64,000 nt of DNA, taken from Campylobacterales bacterium (GTDB lineage: Bacteria; Campylobacterota; Campylobacteria; Campylobacterales; Sulfurimonadaceae). The translations under genes and the position numbers were made by a program. The notes below the pieces were generated by a model that had not been told where the DNA came from, searched no databases, and worked only from the letters and a program-made list of their open reading frames with translations. Each line of letters begins with the position of its first letter. Within the stretch, counting starts at the first letter, position 1. The stretch is taken from assembly GCA_026390115.1 (NCBI GenBank), contig JAPLGO010000038.1, positions 291,565 to 355,564 of the forward strand, in the 5' to 3' direction. Positions 36,096-45,201 of this stretch are shown piece by piece.

Positions 36096-37361
36096 ATGAA
36101 AATTTTGATACTAGGAAGCGGCGGCAGAGAGTATTCTATCGCTCTGGCGATTTTAAATGAAGAGAATGGCAGTGAACTTTTTTTTATGCCTGGAAATGGT
36201 GCTACATCTTCACTCGGAACAAACCTAAACATTAAAGATTATGATAAATTAGCAGAATTTGCAAAAGAGAATGGTATTGAACTCACTATTGTAGGACCGG
36301 AAGGACCGCTTGTGGATGGGGTTGTTGATATTTTTAAATCCCATGGACTTACGATTTTTGGTCCATCAAAAGAAGCGGCGCAACTAGAGGGTTCGAAAGT
36401 TTACATGAAAAACTTTTTGGCAAAATATAACATTCCAACCGCAAGATATATTGAGACAGATTCAATTGAAGATGCTTTCAAATTTACAAATACTCTAACA
36501 GCCCCAATCGTTGTAAAAGCGGATGGGCTTTGCGGCGGCAAGGGTGTAATCATTGCGCAAAATCATGACGAGGCAAAGATTGCAATATCTGAGATGCTCA
36601 GCGGGAAAAGTTTCGGTGATGCCGGTCTGAAAGTAGTCGTTGAAGAGTTCTTAGACGGGTATGAACTCTCGATGTTTGCTGTTTGCGACGGAGAAAATTA
36701 CATTCTTCTTCCTGCCGCACAAGACCATAAAAGATTATTGGATAACGATCAAGGTCCAAATACTGGTGGAATGGGTGCATATGCTCCAACCCCTCTGGTG
36801 GATGAAGTGTTGTATCAAAAGGTAAGAGAGAGAATAATCCGCCCGACGCTTGACGGCATGAAAAAAGAGGGAGCTCCGTTTGAGGGCGTACTTTTTATCG
36901 GCATCATGGTTGTAAAGGGTGAGCCGATTACCTTAGAATTTAATGTTCGTTTCGGTGACCCTGAGTGTGAAATTTTGATGCCGCTGATGACCTCAAGCGT
37001 GAGCGACATGTTTTACAAAGCTGCAACAAATAGATTGGCTGAGATAAAGGTAGCGTTTTCCAAGCAGTTTGCTGTGGGTGTAGTTATGGCAAGTGAAAAT
37101 TATCCATACAAAAATTCTACTCCTGCAGAGATAATAGTCGATGAAGTGCACCATGCAGAGATAGAAAAATACACGCATATTTCCTATGCGGGTGTGAGCA
37201 TGGAGGACGGCAAACTTTATGCGGATGGGGGAAGAGTTTTGGTCTGTGTTGGACTCGGAGATAGCATAAAAGAGGCAAGAGACAGAGCTTACATGCGTTG
37301 CGGTCAAGTACACTTTGCCGGAAAAAAACTCCGAACTGATATAGCATATCAGGCGCTCTAA
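36096..37361 (+). CDS. purD: Phosphoribosylamine-glycine ligase
   Basis: Second step of purine synthesis: joins glycine to phosphoribosylamine using ATP. 421 residues. The N-terminal domain begins [17 protein letters not shown]. The ATP-grasp domain contains [36 protein letters not shown], the [22 protein letters not shown] loop and [15 protein letters not shown] 36096 follows GGAGG with six bases of spacing. It is the first gene of a purD-RDD-lptD run. Confidence 0.97.
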   Translation: MKILILGSGGREYSIALAILNEENGSELFFMPGNGATSSLGTNLNIKDYDKLAEFAKENGIELTIVGPEGPLVDGVVDIFKSHGLTIFGPSKEAAQLEGSKVYMKNFLAKYNIPTARYIETDSIEDAFKFTNTLTAPIVVKADGLCGGKGVIIAQNHDEAKIAISEMLSGKSFGDAGLKVVVEEFLDGYELSMFAVCDGENYILLPAAQDHKRLLDNDQGPNTGGMGAYAPTPLVDEVLYQKVRERIIRPTLDGMKKEGAPFEGVLFIGIMVVKGEPITLEFNVRFGDPECEILMPLMTSSVSDMFYKAATNRLAEIKVAFSKQFAVGVVMASENYPYKNSTPAEIIVDEVHHAEIEKYTHISYAGVSMEDGKLYADGGRVLVCVGLGDSIKEARDRAYMRCGQVHFAGKKLRTDIAYQAL

Positions 37362-37364
37362 AAA

Positions 37365-37814
37365 ATGAATGAAGAGATAGAAAATATTCTTCATAGAGAA
37401 GGTATAACATTAGCCGATATCAAAAAAAGAGGCGTAGCTTTTTTTATAGATGAGACCCTTCTTTCTTTTTTGCTTATAATAGCTTTGTGGGACTCTTTTG
37501 CAGCTTCTAAAAATATAGAAGAGATAATAAATTTAACAAATACTTTTGTTTTGGAATATATGGTTATGAAGATAATTTATCAAGCTTTTTTTACCATGCA
37601 GTATGGTGCAACACTGGGTAAAATTGTCATGAAAATAAGAGTTATAGAAATAGCAACGCTTCAGAAGCCGACTGTTTTAAGCTCACTTAATCGTGCAATA
37701 TTTCGTATAATCAGTGAAACATTTTTTTATCTTGGTTTTTTATGGGGTATCTTTGACCCATCCCGACAGACACTCCATGATAAAACTGCAAAAACACTGG
37801 TTGTAAATGCTTAG
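37365..37814 (+). CDS. RDD-family membrane protein
   Basis: 149 residues with an RDD domain: IKKRGVAFFIDETLLSFLLI near residues 20-40, where the Arg and Asp of the family name are visible, then a second helix, then YGATLGKIVMKIRV and the terminal SRQTLHDKTAKTLVV. Three membrane helices are likely. The function of the family is unclear; some members transport ions. It starts three bases after purD and overlaps lptD by eight bases, so it is co-translated with the LPS assembly gene. Confidence 0.85.
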   Translation: MNEEIENILHREGITLADIKKRGVAFFIDETLLSFLLIIALWDSFAASKNIEEIINLTNTFVLEYMVMKIIYQAFFTMQYGATLGKIVMKIRVIEIATLQKPTVLSSLNRAIFRIISETFFYLGFLWGIFDPSRQTLHDKTAKTLVVNA

Positions 37815-39975
37815 GCTACTTTCTCTCTTTATTCTACTCCTGTCGCTTCTATATGCCGACGATACGGTAGAAATCTTTGCAACTTCGATGGATTCAAAAG
37901 ATAATATTGTAAATGCCTATGGGGATGTTGTAGTCGTTTACAAAAATTATCACTTAAGTGCAAAAAGTGCTCTGTACGATAGAAATAGCGGCGACCTTGA
38001 ACTCTATGATAATATTCGTGCAACACAGGGAAATGAGCTTCAACTTCTTGGAAATTATGCAAAATTAAATATTAAAAATAAAGAGAAAACATTTAAACCA
38101 TTTTTTATGCTTGAAAAAAAATCGGAAGTATGGCTTAGTGCAGACGAGGGATTTATGAGAGATCAACAGATGAATATTAATTCAGGTTCTGTAAGTGGAT
38201 GTAACCCAAATGACCCGCTCTGGACGATGGAATTTGGCTCATCCGACTATAACTCCGACACAAAATGGCTCAATCTTTATAACACGGTAGTCTATATTTA
38301 TGATATACCTGTCATGTACACTCCATATGTGGGTTTTTCGCTTGACAAAACCCGAAGAACAGGACTTTTAACACCTGCTCTTGGTATTTCTAGTAAAGAA
38401 GGTTTTTATTTTGAACAGCCAATTTACATAGCCGAACAAAATTGGTGGGATTTGGAACTAAGACCGCAGATGAGAACAAATCGGGGCAATGGAGTATATT
38501 CAACTTTTAGATTTAAAGATAGTGCAACCTCCGGCGGTGAATTGACAGGTGGTTATTTTAAAGAGAATGACAGCTATTTCATAGAACATGAACTGGCAAA
38601 TAAGAGTCACAGCGGGTTTAACTTTAAATATGAAAATGGCGATGTGCTAAATCAGTGGCTCAATCAGAACTTCGAAGGTCAATCAGGTTTATTTATGGAT
38701 ATAAGGAGCATGAATGATGTCGATTATATTAACTTGTCAACCAATGATCCTATAAAAAATGCTACGGCTACTCAGGTTCTTTCACGAGCCAATATGTTTT
38801 ATAATACCGATGAAAACTATATTGGAACCTATTTAAAATACTATCAGGATTTGACAAAGCAGAATAATGACAACACGCTGCAAAAACTGCCTACGCTCCA
38901 GTACCATAACTATCTAAATAGTCTCTTGGAAGGTCATCTCTTTTATAATCTTGACATGCAAAGCAGTAATATTTATAGAGATATTAATAAAAAAGTAGTT
39001 CAAACCAATCTAAATGTTCCTGTCACTCTGCAGACATCTGCATTGGATGAGCAGTTGAATCTTTCCTATAATACTACTCTTTATGCACAGCACTCAACTT
39101 TTTCCGGAGCAGAAGAGATTCCAACCGACACCCAGTATCAAAATGGCTACATAGCAAAAAACTATAATAAGCTTTCTGCCTCTACGGAACTTACGAAGGC
39201 GTATGAAGAGTATACGCATGTTGTTAGTTTTGGCTCTAACTACTCCTTTGCCGGAGGTGAGAAAAGAGAGGGGTTTTACGATTATAATAAAGAGTTCTGT
39301 TCTGATATAATTAATCAAAGTGATCCAAGATGTGAATTTTACACAGTCTCCCAGATGGATAATGTGTTAAAATTTGATTTTTCTCAATATGTTTATGACA
39401 GTTTAGGAAAGCAGATTCTTTATCATAAACTCTCTCAGGCATTTTTTTATGAAGTATATGGAACAAAAACCGGAGAACTCGAGAATGAGCTTGACTACCT
39501 CATTGTAGATGGTTTAAGTTATTACAATGACTCATTTTTTAATTATAAGGAGCAATCATTTTCTAAACTTATGAATCAACTCTCTTACGGCGTAAGTGAT
39601 ATGACATTCTCTTTGGCTCATCTGTATAAAGATACGTTTTTAGATGCAAGTACGGGTTATACACCCTATTCAAGTTATTTGACGTCAAGTGCCAAATATA
39701 GCTATAACACACACTTCTCCTACCATGTAGATTATGCTTATGACTTAGAAAGAAGTATAAAAAAGAAGTCAGAGATAGGCATGATGTATAAAAAAAGATG
39801 CTGGGATTTTGGGCTGAGATATGTTGAAAATAATAGACCTGTTCTTTCAAAAATTGGTGTTGCAGATAATTCAATTTTTGAAAGGTACATTTTTTTTACG
39901 GTAGCTTTGACGCCGATAATGTCTTCCGGAAGAGGCTCATCAGAGTTTGCCATGACTCTTCCTAAGAGCTTTTAA
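37807..39975 (+). CDS. lptD: LPS-assembly protein LptD
   Basis: Outer-membrane barrel that inserts LPS on the cell surface with LptE. Signal peptide at 1-17, then the OstA/LptA-like beta-jellyroll (NIVNAYGDVVVVYKNYHLSAKSALYD, residues 28-125). GCNPNDPLWTM and VMYTPYVGFSLDKTRRTGLLTP match the conserved start of the LptD barrel, and PKSF provides the terminal Phe. 722 residues, in the usual range. Start ATG 37807 overlaps the RDD gene. The small lipoprotein at 26020 could be an LptM-like helper (inference). Confidence 0.93.
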   Translation: MLRLLSLFILLLSLLYADDTVEIFATSMDSKDNIVNAYGDVVVVYKNYHLSAKSALYDRNSGDLELYDNIRATQGNELQLLGNYAKLNIKNKEKTFKPFFMLEKKSEVWLSADEGFMRDQQMNINSGSVSGCNPNDPLWTMEFGSSDYNSDTKWLNLYNTVVYIYDIPVMYTPYVGFSLDKTRRTGLLTPALGISSKEGFYFEQPIYIAEQNWWDLELRPQMRTNRGNGVYSTFRFKDSATSGGELTGGYFKENDSYFIEHELANKSHSGFNFKYENGDVLNQWLNQNFEGQSGLFMDIRSMNDVDYINLSTNDPIKNATATQVLSRANMFYNTDENYIGTYLKYYQDLTKQNNDNTLQKLPTLQYHNYLNSLLEGHLFYNLDMQSSNIYRDINKKVVQTNLNVPVTLQTSALDEQLNLSYNTTLYAQHSTFSGAEEIPTDTQYQNGYIAKNYNKLSASTELTKAYEEYTHVVSFGSNYSFAGGEKREGFYDYNKEFCSDIINQSDPRCEFYTVSQMDNVLKFDFSQYVYDSLGKQILYHKLSQAFFYEVYGTKTGELENELDYLIVDGLSYYNDSFFNYKEQSFSKLMNQLSYGVSDMTFSLAHLYKDTFLDASTGYTPYSSYLTSSAKYSYNTHFSYHVDYAYDLERSIKKKSEIGMMYKKRCWDFGLRYVENNRPVLSKIGVADNSIFERYIFFTVALTPIMSSGRGSSEFAMTLPKSF

Positions 39976-40060
39976 AGGAGAAGTAAATAGAGAGTTTGTT
40001 TTGAGTTTGGTTTAAAATTTGAGACTTTAGTGTATAAGATAAAACAACAAGGAGTATAAA

Positions 40061-42229
40061 TTGAAATATGATACGAAAATAGAGTTAGAGAATAGAGTTG
40101 AAGAGTATTCGTTTGGTGCAGTTGCGAAGCAGGCAAACGGCGCTGCATGGGTAAAGTCTGGCGATACGGTTATTTTGGCGACAGTTGTAATAGACGAGAC
40201 AGAGATTGTAAAAGATGATTTTTTACCGCTTACGGTACAGTATATAGAAAAATCATATGCAGCAGGAAAAATTCCGGGCGGCTTTTTCAAAAGAGAGACA
40301 AAGCCAAGCGATTTTGAAACACTGACATCTCGTATAGTTGACAGGTCTCTTCGCCCGCTTTTTCCAAAAGGTTTTGGACATCCTACCCAAATTACAATTA
40401 TGGTATTCAGCGCGGACAAAGAGTCAGATTTACAAGTTTTAGCACTTAATGCTGCTTCAGCGGCGCTTTATGTCTCCGATATAGATATAAACAGTTCTGT
40501 GAGTGCTGTGCGAGCTGCCAAAATAGGCGGTGCATTGGTTTTGAATCCTACTCTCTCAGAACTCAAAAATTCTACGCTTGATTTGTATCTCTCAGGAACT
40601 AAAAATGAGCTTCTTATGATTGAGATGCGTTCAATCGGCGGTGAACATGTTGAAGTGAATGATGCATTTATAGATCCTATGATTGATCCAAGCATGTCTA
40701 TGGCAATACTCTCAACACACACCTCAAATGCTATACCTGAAGAGGAGCTAATAGAAATTTTTCAAAAAACAGAGGTAGCTCTTTTTACTTCAAACTTAAA
40801 ATATGAGGAGAGTTTTGCTTCTTTTAAAAAACCGACACAATCCATAGAGTATAAAGCGCATCTTGTCAATGAGGCGATGGTTGATTTTGTAAGAAAAAAC
40901 CATATGGAAGATATAAAGTCTGCTATGAATCAGATGGCAAAATCAGAACGCTCAACGGCACTTAGACAGCTTAGAAAAAAAATACTTTTAGTAGAAGAGC
41001 ATTGGGATGAGTCAGAGCTGAAAGAGGCTGTTGAAAAAGTAAAAAAAGAGCAGGTACGAGGGCAAATATTAAATGAGAGAGTTCGTGCGGACGGAAGAGG
41101 GTTGAAAGAGGTCAGAGCTATCTCAATCAGCACAAATGTACTTCCAAGCGCGCACGCATCTTGTCTCTTTACGAGAGGTCAAACGCAAGCTTTAGTTGTT
41201 CTTACTATGGGTGGGGCAAAAGATGGGCAGATGTTTGAGAACCTGACGGATGAGGGCACACAAAACGAAAACTTCATGGTTCACTACAATTTTCCAGGAT
41301 TTAGCGTAGGTGAAGCTTCTCCAATAATGGGTACAAAAAGAAGAGAGTTGGGACATGGAAACTTAGCAAAAAGAGCACTAGAGCCAATTGTAGAGTTAAG
41401 CGGACAGACAATTCGTCTGGTTTCGGAGATACTTGAATCCAACGGCTCCTCTTCAATGGCTACAGTTTGTGGAGGATACATGGCACTTAAAGCTGCTGAT
41501 ATTGAGACAAGCGATACGATTGCCGGGATTGCTATGGGCATGGTGAGCGAGGGTGATAAGTATGCAATTTTATCGGATATTATGGGTCTTGAGGATCATG
41601 ATGGAGATTTGGATTTTAAAGTAACCGGTTCCAAAGATGGAATTACTGCCATGCAGATGGATATTAAACTAGGCGGAATCAGTCTTGATATCCTCAAAGA
41701 GGCACTCTATCAGGCAAAAGAGGGCAGATGTCACATTATTGATATTATGCTCGAAGCTGAAAAAAAAATAGAATTTAATGATGGAGTCTTGCCAAGCACG
41801 GACTTTTTCCATATTGACCCAAGCTTTATCGGCGATATTATCGGGCAAGCCGGAAAAACTATTCGTGAAATAATAGAGAAGTTTGAAGTTGCAATCGACA
41901 TCGACAAAAAAGATGGAAAGGTAAAAGTTACCGGCAAGAGTAAGAGCGGTGTAGCGGATGCAAGAAAGCATATAGAGGGTATAGTTAATACGCCAAAGCA
42001 ACCTAAAATAAAGTACGAAGTCGGGCAAAAATATGAGGGAATAGTTAAAAAAATAGTCGAATTTGGAGCATTTATCGAGCTTCCGGATGGAACTGACGGG
42101 CTTTTGCATATCTCAAAAATTTCTGAAAAAAGAGTAGAAAAAATATCTGATATTTTTAAAGAGGGTGATAAAGTAATGGTAGAAATATTGGAGTTTAAAG
42201 GGAATAAAATCTCTTTGGGGATCGCATAG
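40061..42229 (+). CDS. pnp: Polynucleotide phosphorylase
   Basis: 3'-5' phosphorolytic exoribonuclease in RNA decay. Start TTG 40061, seven bases after AAGGAG, is favoured because the protein begins MKYDTKIELENRVEEYSFG, as the family does. The first RNase PH domain covers 1-210; the second is active (about 305-535: FTRGQTQALVVLTMG, HYNFPGFSVGE and MDIKLGGI). KH domain near 545-605 (IGDIIGQAGKTIREI) and S1 domain near 620-690 (KKIVEFGAFIELPDGTDGLLHISKI). 722 residues. Confidence 0.97.
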   Translation: MKYDTKIELENRVEEYSFGAVAKQANGAAWVKSGDTVILATVVIDETEIVKDDFLPLTVQYIEKSYAAGKIPGGFFKRETKPSDFETLTSRIVDRSLRPLFPKGFGHPTQITIMVFSADKESDLQVLALNAASAALYVSDIDINSSVSAVRAAKIGGALVLNPTLSELKNSTLDLYLSGTKNELLMIEMRSIGGEHVEVNDAFIDPMIDPSMSMAILSTHTSNAIPEEELIEIFQKTEVALFTSNLKYEESFASFKKPTQSIEYKAHLVNEAMVDFVRKNHMEDIKSAMNQMAKSERSTALRQLRKKILLVEEHWDESELKEAVEKVKKEQVRGQILNERVRADGRGLKEVRAISISTNVLPSAHASCLFTRGQTQALVVLTMGGAKDGQMFENLTDEGTQNENFMVHYNFPGFSVGEASPIMGTKRRELGHGNLAKRALEPIVELSGQTIRLVSEILESNGSSSMATVCGGYMALKAADIETSDTIAGIAMGMVSEGDKYAILSDIMGLEDHDGDLDFKVTGSKDGITAMQMDIKLGGISLDILKEALYQAKEGRCHIIDIMLEAEKKIEFNDGVLPSTDFFHIDPSFIGDIIGQAGKTIREIIEKFEVAIDIDKKDGKVKVTGKSKSGVADARKHIEGIVNTPKQPKIKYEVGQKYEGIVKKIVEFGAFIELPDGTDGLLHISKISEKRVEKISDIFKEGDKVMVEILEFKGNKISLGIA

Positions 42230-42248
42230 GCAATTTCATTCGTTGAAA

Positions 42249-42270
42249 CATGTGAAAATATTTTTACATG
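42249..42270 (+). terminator. Terminator-like hairpin after pnp
   Basis: CATGTGAAAA pairs with TTTTTACATG (one G-U) around TA, some 20 bases after the pnp stop. The 3' arm supplies the U-run. Confidence 0.5.
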
Positions 42271-42303
42271 TCGAGACTTTTTAATCTAATATTTAGCAGA
42301 GTT

Positions 42304-42314
42304 TATATATAATT
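42304..42314 (+). promoter_or_regulatory. Possible atpE promoter
   Basis: TTTATATATAA lies about 115 bases before the atpE start and is the best -10-like element in the gap, leaving a leader of roughly 110 bases. A second AT-rich stretch (TATATTTTTTAGGATATAG) is closer to the gene, so the exact start point is open. Confidence 0.35.
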
Positions 42315-42427
42315 CCGCCAGTCAGATTTTAGTAGGGAAATCTTTGCATTTATGTAGAGGTTGCTATATTTTTTAGGATATAGTTACGTTAGCCGAAAAA
42401 GTTTGAAACCAAAAAATGGAGATAAAC

Positions 42428-42742
42428 ATGAAAAAAATTCTTTTCTTAATGGTAGCATTCGCTGCTGCTGCATTCGCTGCTGATGGTGAAGTTGCAAATC
42501 AAACTCTTAAAGCATATTCAATGATTGCTGCTAGTCTTGGTCTTGGTCTTGCTGCTTTAGGTGGAGCTATCGGTATGGGTCATACTGCTGCTGCAACTAT
42601 TGCCGGTACTGCAAGAAACCCAGGTTTAGGTGCTAAACTTATGACTACGATGTTCATCGCTCTTGCAATGATCGAAGCTCAAGTTATTTATGCACTAGTA
42701 ATTGCTCTTATAGCACTTTACGCAAATCCATACTTAGCTTAA
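42428..42742 (+). CDS. atpE: ATP synthase F0 subunit c
   Basis: Proton-binding ring subunit. I take ATG 42428 (MKKILFLMVAFAAAAFAADGE), with GGAG nine bases upstream, not an upstream in-frame ATG at 42416; this gives 104 residues including a cleavable leader. Two long helices flank the loop ARNPGLGAK, and the ion-binding acidic residue is the Glu in FIALAMIEAQVIYALV. It stands alone, away from the other atp genes, as in other Campylobacterota as far as I recall. A strong terminator follows at 42756. Confidence 0.95.
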   Translation: MKKILFLMVAFAAAAFAADGEVANQTLKAYSMIAASLGLGLAALGGAIGMGHTAAATIAGTARNPGLGAKLMTTMFIALAMIEAQVIYALVIALIALYANPYLA

Positions 42743-42755
42743 TTAACTAAGTCAT

Positions 42756-42776
42756 AAAGCACCTCTTCGGTGCTTT
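42756..42776 (+). terminator. Intrinsic terminator of atpE
   Basis: AAAGCACC pairs perfectly with GGTGCTTT around TCTTC, directly after the atpE stop. Confidence 0.85.
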
Positions 42777-42787
42777 AACTTCTAAAT

Positions 42788-42868
42788 GCGACCGTGGTGG
42801 AACGGTAGACACACTACCTTGAGGTAATGCTCTAAAGTGTTGTCAAAGTAGTAGAAAAAGAACAAAAA
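42788..42868 (+). pseudogene. tRNA-Leu 5' half, copy 1
   Basis: GCGACCGTGGTGGAACGG, TAGACACACTACC and the anticodon loop TTGAGGT are tRNA-Leu(GAG) up to about base 38. Then the sequence departs into AATGCTCTAAAGTGTTGTCAAAG and AGTAGAAAAAG instead of the 3' arm of the anticodon stem. The acceptor arm GCGACCG has no partner nearby; its complement is at 46321-46327. Confidence 0.8.
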
Positions 42869-42917
42869 GCGGACGTGGTGGAATGGTAGACACACTACCT
42901 TGAGGTAATGCTCTAAA
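42869..42917 (+). pseudogene. tRNA-Leu 5' half, copy 2
   Basis: Begins GCGGACGTGGTGGAATGG like the intact gene at 42985, carries CTACCTTGAGGT, then departs into AATGCTCTAAA as in copy 1 and is cut short where copy 3 begins. Confidence 0.8.
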
Positions 42918-42984
42918 ATGGTAGACACACTACCTTGAGGTAATGCTCTAAAGTGTTGTCAAAGTAGTAGAAAAAGTATAAAAT
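42917..42984 (+). repeat. Partial tRNA-Leu 5' half, copy 3, with the non-tRNA tail
   Basis: Starts inside the D arm (ATGGTAGACACACTACC), passes TTGAGGT and repeats the copy 1 tail AATGCTCTAAAGTGTTGTC...GTAGAAAAAG nearly exactly, ending directly before the intact tRNA. Copies 1 and 3 are almost identical over about 65 bases. Confidence 0.8.
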
Positions 42985-43069
42985 GCGGACGTGGTGGAAT
43001 GGTAGACACGCTACCTTGAGGTGGTAGTGCATTACGTGTGTGGGGGTTCAAATCCCCCCGTCCGCACCA
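42985..43069 (+). tRNA. tRNA-Leu(GAG)
   Basis: 85 bases including encoded CCA. The acceptor stem GCGGACG pairs with CGTCCGC, the D arm is GGTGGAATGGTAGACAC, and the anticodon stem CTACC/GGTAG encloses TTGAGGT with anticodon GAG. A long variable arm (class II) follows, and the T arm is GGGGG-TTCAAAT-CCCCC. It reads CUC and CUU leucine codons. It is preceded by three broken 5'-half copies and marks the left side of the island. Confidence 0.95.
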
Positions 43070-43084
43070 TTTAATTCCCTATAA

Positions 43085-43485
43085 TACGGGCTTTCAACAA
43101 TAAATAAAAAAACAAAAAAAGTAATTGCAGTCTCGCGGACAAATTTGTTTTTCTTATAATTAATCAATATTTTTTCAAATCAATTTATTTTTCAACTTGT
43201 CAGAATGTAAGCTTATTGACAGTCTTATTGCACAATTAAGTTGCACAGTTTGCTAATTTTTTTGTAAGATTTAATCTTTTATTGCACAGTAAAAGAATTA
43301 TTCTTTTTGAATAGAATAACTTTTCTTTCAGTAAGTCAATCCAAAACTTTATAACGCCAATTTAACTTTATCAAGACTAAAAGAAGAATGCTTTTAAAAT
43401 ATATTTATATTGTTCTATGACACAATTATATATATATGATTTACAAATAATATTAAATCACCTATTATTATCAAAAAGGTGCTGT
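43085..43485. other. AT-rich non-coding stretch after tRNA-Leu
   Basis: No open frame of note. Small features: a palindrome AAAAGAATTATTCTTTT near 43301 and two TTGCACAG(T) octamers near 43228 and 43283, which may be operator-like sites for the XRE gene that follows. Nothing else is recognised. Confidence 0.5.
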
Positions 43486-43743
43486 ATGCAAATATTTCCT
43501 GATATTGATAAAAGTATGCTAGATGATTTCTATAAAAAGATTGGAATCAATGTCAAAAATAAACGTATTTAAAAAAATATTAGTCAATTAGAACTAGCTA
43601 TCAGTATTGGGCATAAAAGTACTTCTTTTTTATCAAATTGTGAAAATTATAAGAATAGTGAACATTTTAACTTAGAACATTTATACTTAATAGCCAATGT
43701 CTTAAAAATAGATATTTGTGATCTCATTAAATCTGAGATTTAA
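43486..43743 (+). pseudogene. XRE-family helix-turn-helix regulator with an internal stop
   Basis: The frame MQIFPDIDKSMLDDFYKKIG...VKNKRI is followed by TAA at 43570-43572, then reads in the same frame KNISQLELAISIGHKSTSFL and FNLEHLYLIANVLKIDICDLI to the natural end. The part after the stop is the core of an XRE DNA-binding domain; related proteins have an acidic or polar residue where the stop lies, so one substitution could explain it. The gene ends one base before the DptF-like ATG and probably regulated it. Confidence 0.75.
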
Positions 43744-43744
43744 A

Positions 43745-44956
43745 ATGGGGCAACTTAATAATTTAATATCAAAACTATCAAAAGCCTCACCTGAATCAGT
43801 TCATACATTAAATACTGATACTACAAGTTTATTTACATATCTACATATAGAAACACCTGTTGAAAAAAAGTATATTGAAACACTTATAAGTTTAAAAAAT
43901 GATAAATCAATAATATTTCTATGTGGAAGTAGTGGAGATGGAAAATCTGCAATTATTGCAAAGAATAAAATCAAGTTTGAAAATTTCTATGATTATCATG
44001 TTGATGCTACACATAGTTTCAAGCCAGATCAAACTGCAACAGAAGCTCTAGATGAAAGTTTCAATAGTTTTGATAATAACCAAAAATCCTTAGTTGTCGG
44101 AATTAATATAGGCATACTAATGAACTATGTTGATGAAGGTGATGAATCTAATATTGAAATAAAAAATGCTATTAATAATTATCTAAAAAATAAACAAAAT
44201 GAAAATAACATTTATTTTATAAACTTCGAAGACTATTCAAAATTTGAATTTGTAGAGTCTAAAATATCATCTATATTTATTCAATCTTTATTTCAAAAAA
44301 TCACTTTGCAGTCAGAAGAGAATCCTTTTTATAAAGCTTTTTTAATAGATAAAGATAGTGAAAAAACATCTATCCTTCATCAAAACTTTAAATTATTATC
44401 AATAGATGCTATTCAAAATTCAATTATTGAGTTATTAATAACGGTTAACCTAAAGTATGATCAATTTATAACGACGAGAAGTTTACTAGACTTCATATAT
44501 ACATTACTTCAAGGTCCTAAACTATTGATAAATCAATTGTTTGAAGATAGTTCAAATGCTATAATTAAAAATATTAGAAAAGAAGACCCTGTCTTAATCC
44601 GTTCATATCAACTTGATAAGTTTATATTAGAACGAGCAAGCCTAAAAGAAGATGAATATTTAACACAATTTATAAATATATTTAATGAAATGTGTACTAA
44701 AAATATTTTAGATGAAAATCATTCATCTTTAATAATAAGAACTTTTTATTTATTTAGAAATAATGATATTTCTAACAACTATCACAAAAAATTTATAAAT
44801 AATTTTGATGATATCACCATTTATAACTTTATAAATTTAGTTGCAACTCATCAAGTATTTAATGATGAAAATAAAAAAGTGATATCTATTGAAAAGCAGT
44901 ACCCTCATTATGTCCCTTCCGATAATACAAAAATTCCAAAATTAATAATAGCATAA
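43745..44956 (+). CDS. dptF: DptF-like ATPase, shortened (phosphorothioation-dependent restriction)
   Basis: Start ATG 43745 (MGQLNNLISKLSKASPESVHTLN), one base after the broken regulator; 403 residues. P-loop FLCGSSGDGKSAII near residues 58-71, then HVDATHSFKPDQTA, LVVGINIGILMNY and FINFEDYSKFEF, which I recognise from DptF, the ATPase of the DptFGH restriction module acting with DNA phosphorothioation. Known DptF proteins are, as I recall, about 550 residues, so roughly the last quarter is missing; the frame ends eight bases before an attC-like hairpin. No dptG, dptH or dnd genes are present, so it is probably a non-functional remnant. Confidence 0.65.
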   Translation: MGQLNNLISKLSKASPESVHTLNTDTTSLFTYLHIETPVEKKYIETLISLKNDKSIIFLCGSSGDGKSAIIAKNKIKFENFYDYHVDATHSFKPDQTATEALDESFNSFDNNQKSLVVGINIGILMNYVDEGDESNIEIKNAINNYLKNKQNENNIYFINFEDYSKFEFVESKISSIFIQSLFQKITLQSEENPFYKAFLIDKDSEKTSILHQNFKLLSIDAIQNSIIELLITVNLKYDQFITTRSLLDFIYTLLQGPKLLINQLFEDSSNAIIKNIRKEDPVLIRSYQLDKFILERASLKEDEYLTQFINIFNEMCTKNILDENHSSLIIRTFYLFRNNDISNNYHKKFINNFDDITIYNFINLVATHQVFNDENKKVISIEKQYPHYVPSDNTKIPKLIIA

Positions 44957-44960
44957 TAAA

Positions 44961-45030
44961 TACCTAACAAAACCTTCGAGAAAAATAGTTGTCCCTGCGG
45001 GCGCAACTATTCTCAAGTCAATTGTTATAT
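44961..45030 (+). repeat. attC-like imperfect palindrome
   Basis: Outer arms TAACAA (44965-44970) and TTGTTA (45022-45027) pair perfectly. Inner arms TTCGAG (44975-44980) and CTCAA (45012-45016) pair with one extra C on the left strand, the unpaired base typical of integron attC L boxes. A long central stem AATAGTTG/CAACTATT has tip CCCTGCGGG. It stands eight bases after the DptF-like stop, where a cassette recombination site would be. The R' box is GTTATAT, not a perfect GTTRRRY. A terminator is the alternative. Confidence 0.5.
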
Positions 45031-45201
45031 GATCACACGTACCCTGTCAGCAATCTCTTATTTTTGGAACAAGTTCAGCTATTGCGCATTTTACTTGTTC
45101 AATAAAGTGCTCAAAAAATCTAAATTGAGAATTCCCATCAACCCTAAGGATTTTTGGAATAAAAAATTAGAATAGAAAAAAGAATTTAATGAAGTAAGGT
45201 C

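Noticed and set aside
41669..42109. A 146-residue minus-strand frame inside pnp
   Set aside because: Antisense shadow of the KH/S1 region.
42788..42868. A functional second tRNA-Leu
   Set aside because: The anticodon stem has no 3' strand and there are no variable or T arms nearby.
42788..42984. CRISPR-like array
   Set aside because: The repeats are tRNA 5' halves with variable truncation, not equal units with unique spacers. No CRISPR array was seen anywhere in the window.
44957..45035. Plain intrinsic terminator of the DptF-like gene
   Set aside because: Not excluded, but there is no T-run after the stem, and the two pairs of outer arms with an unpaired base fit attC better. Kept with moderate confidence only.
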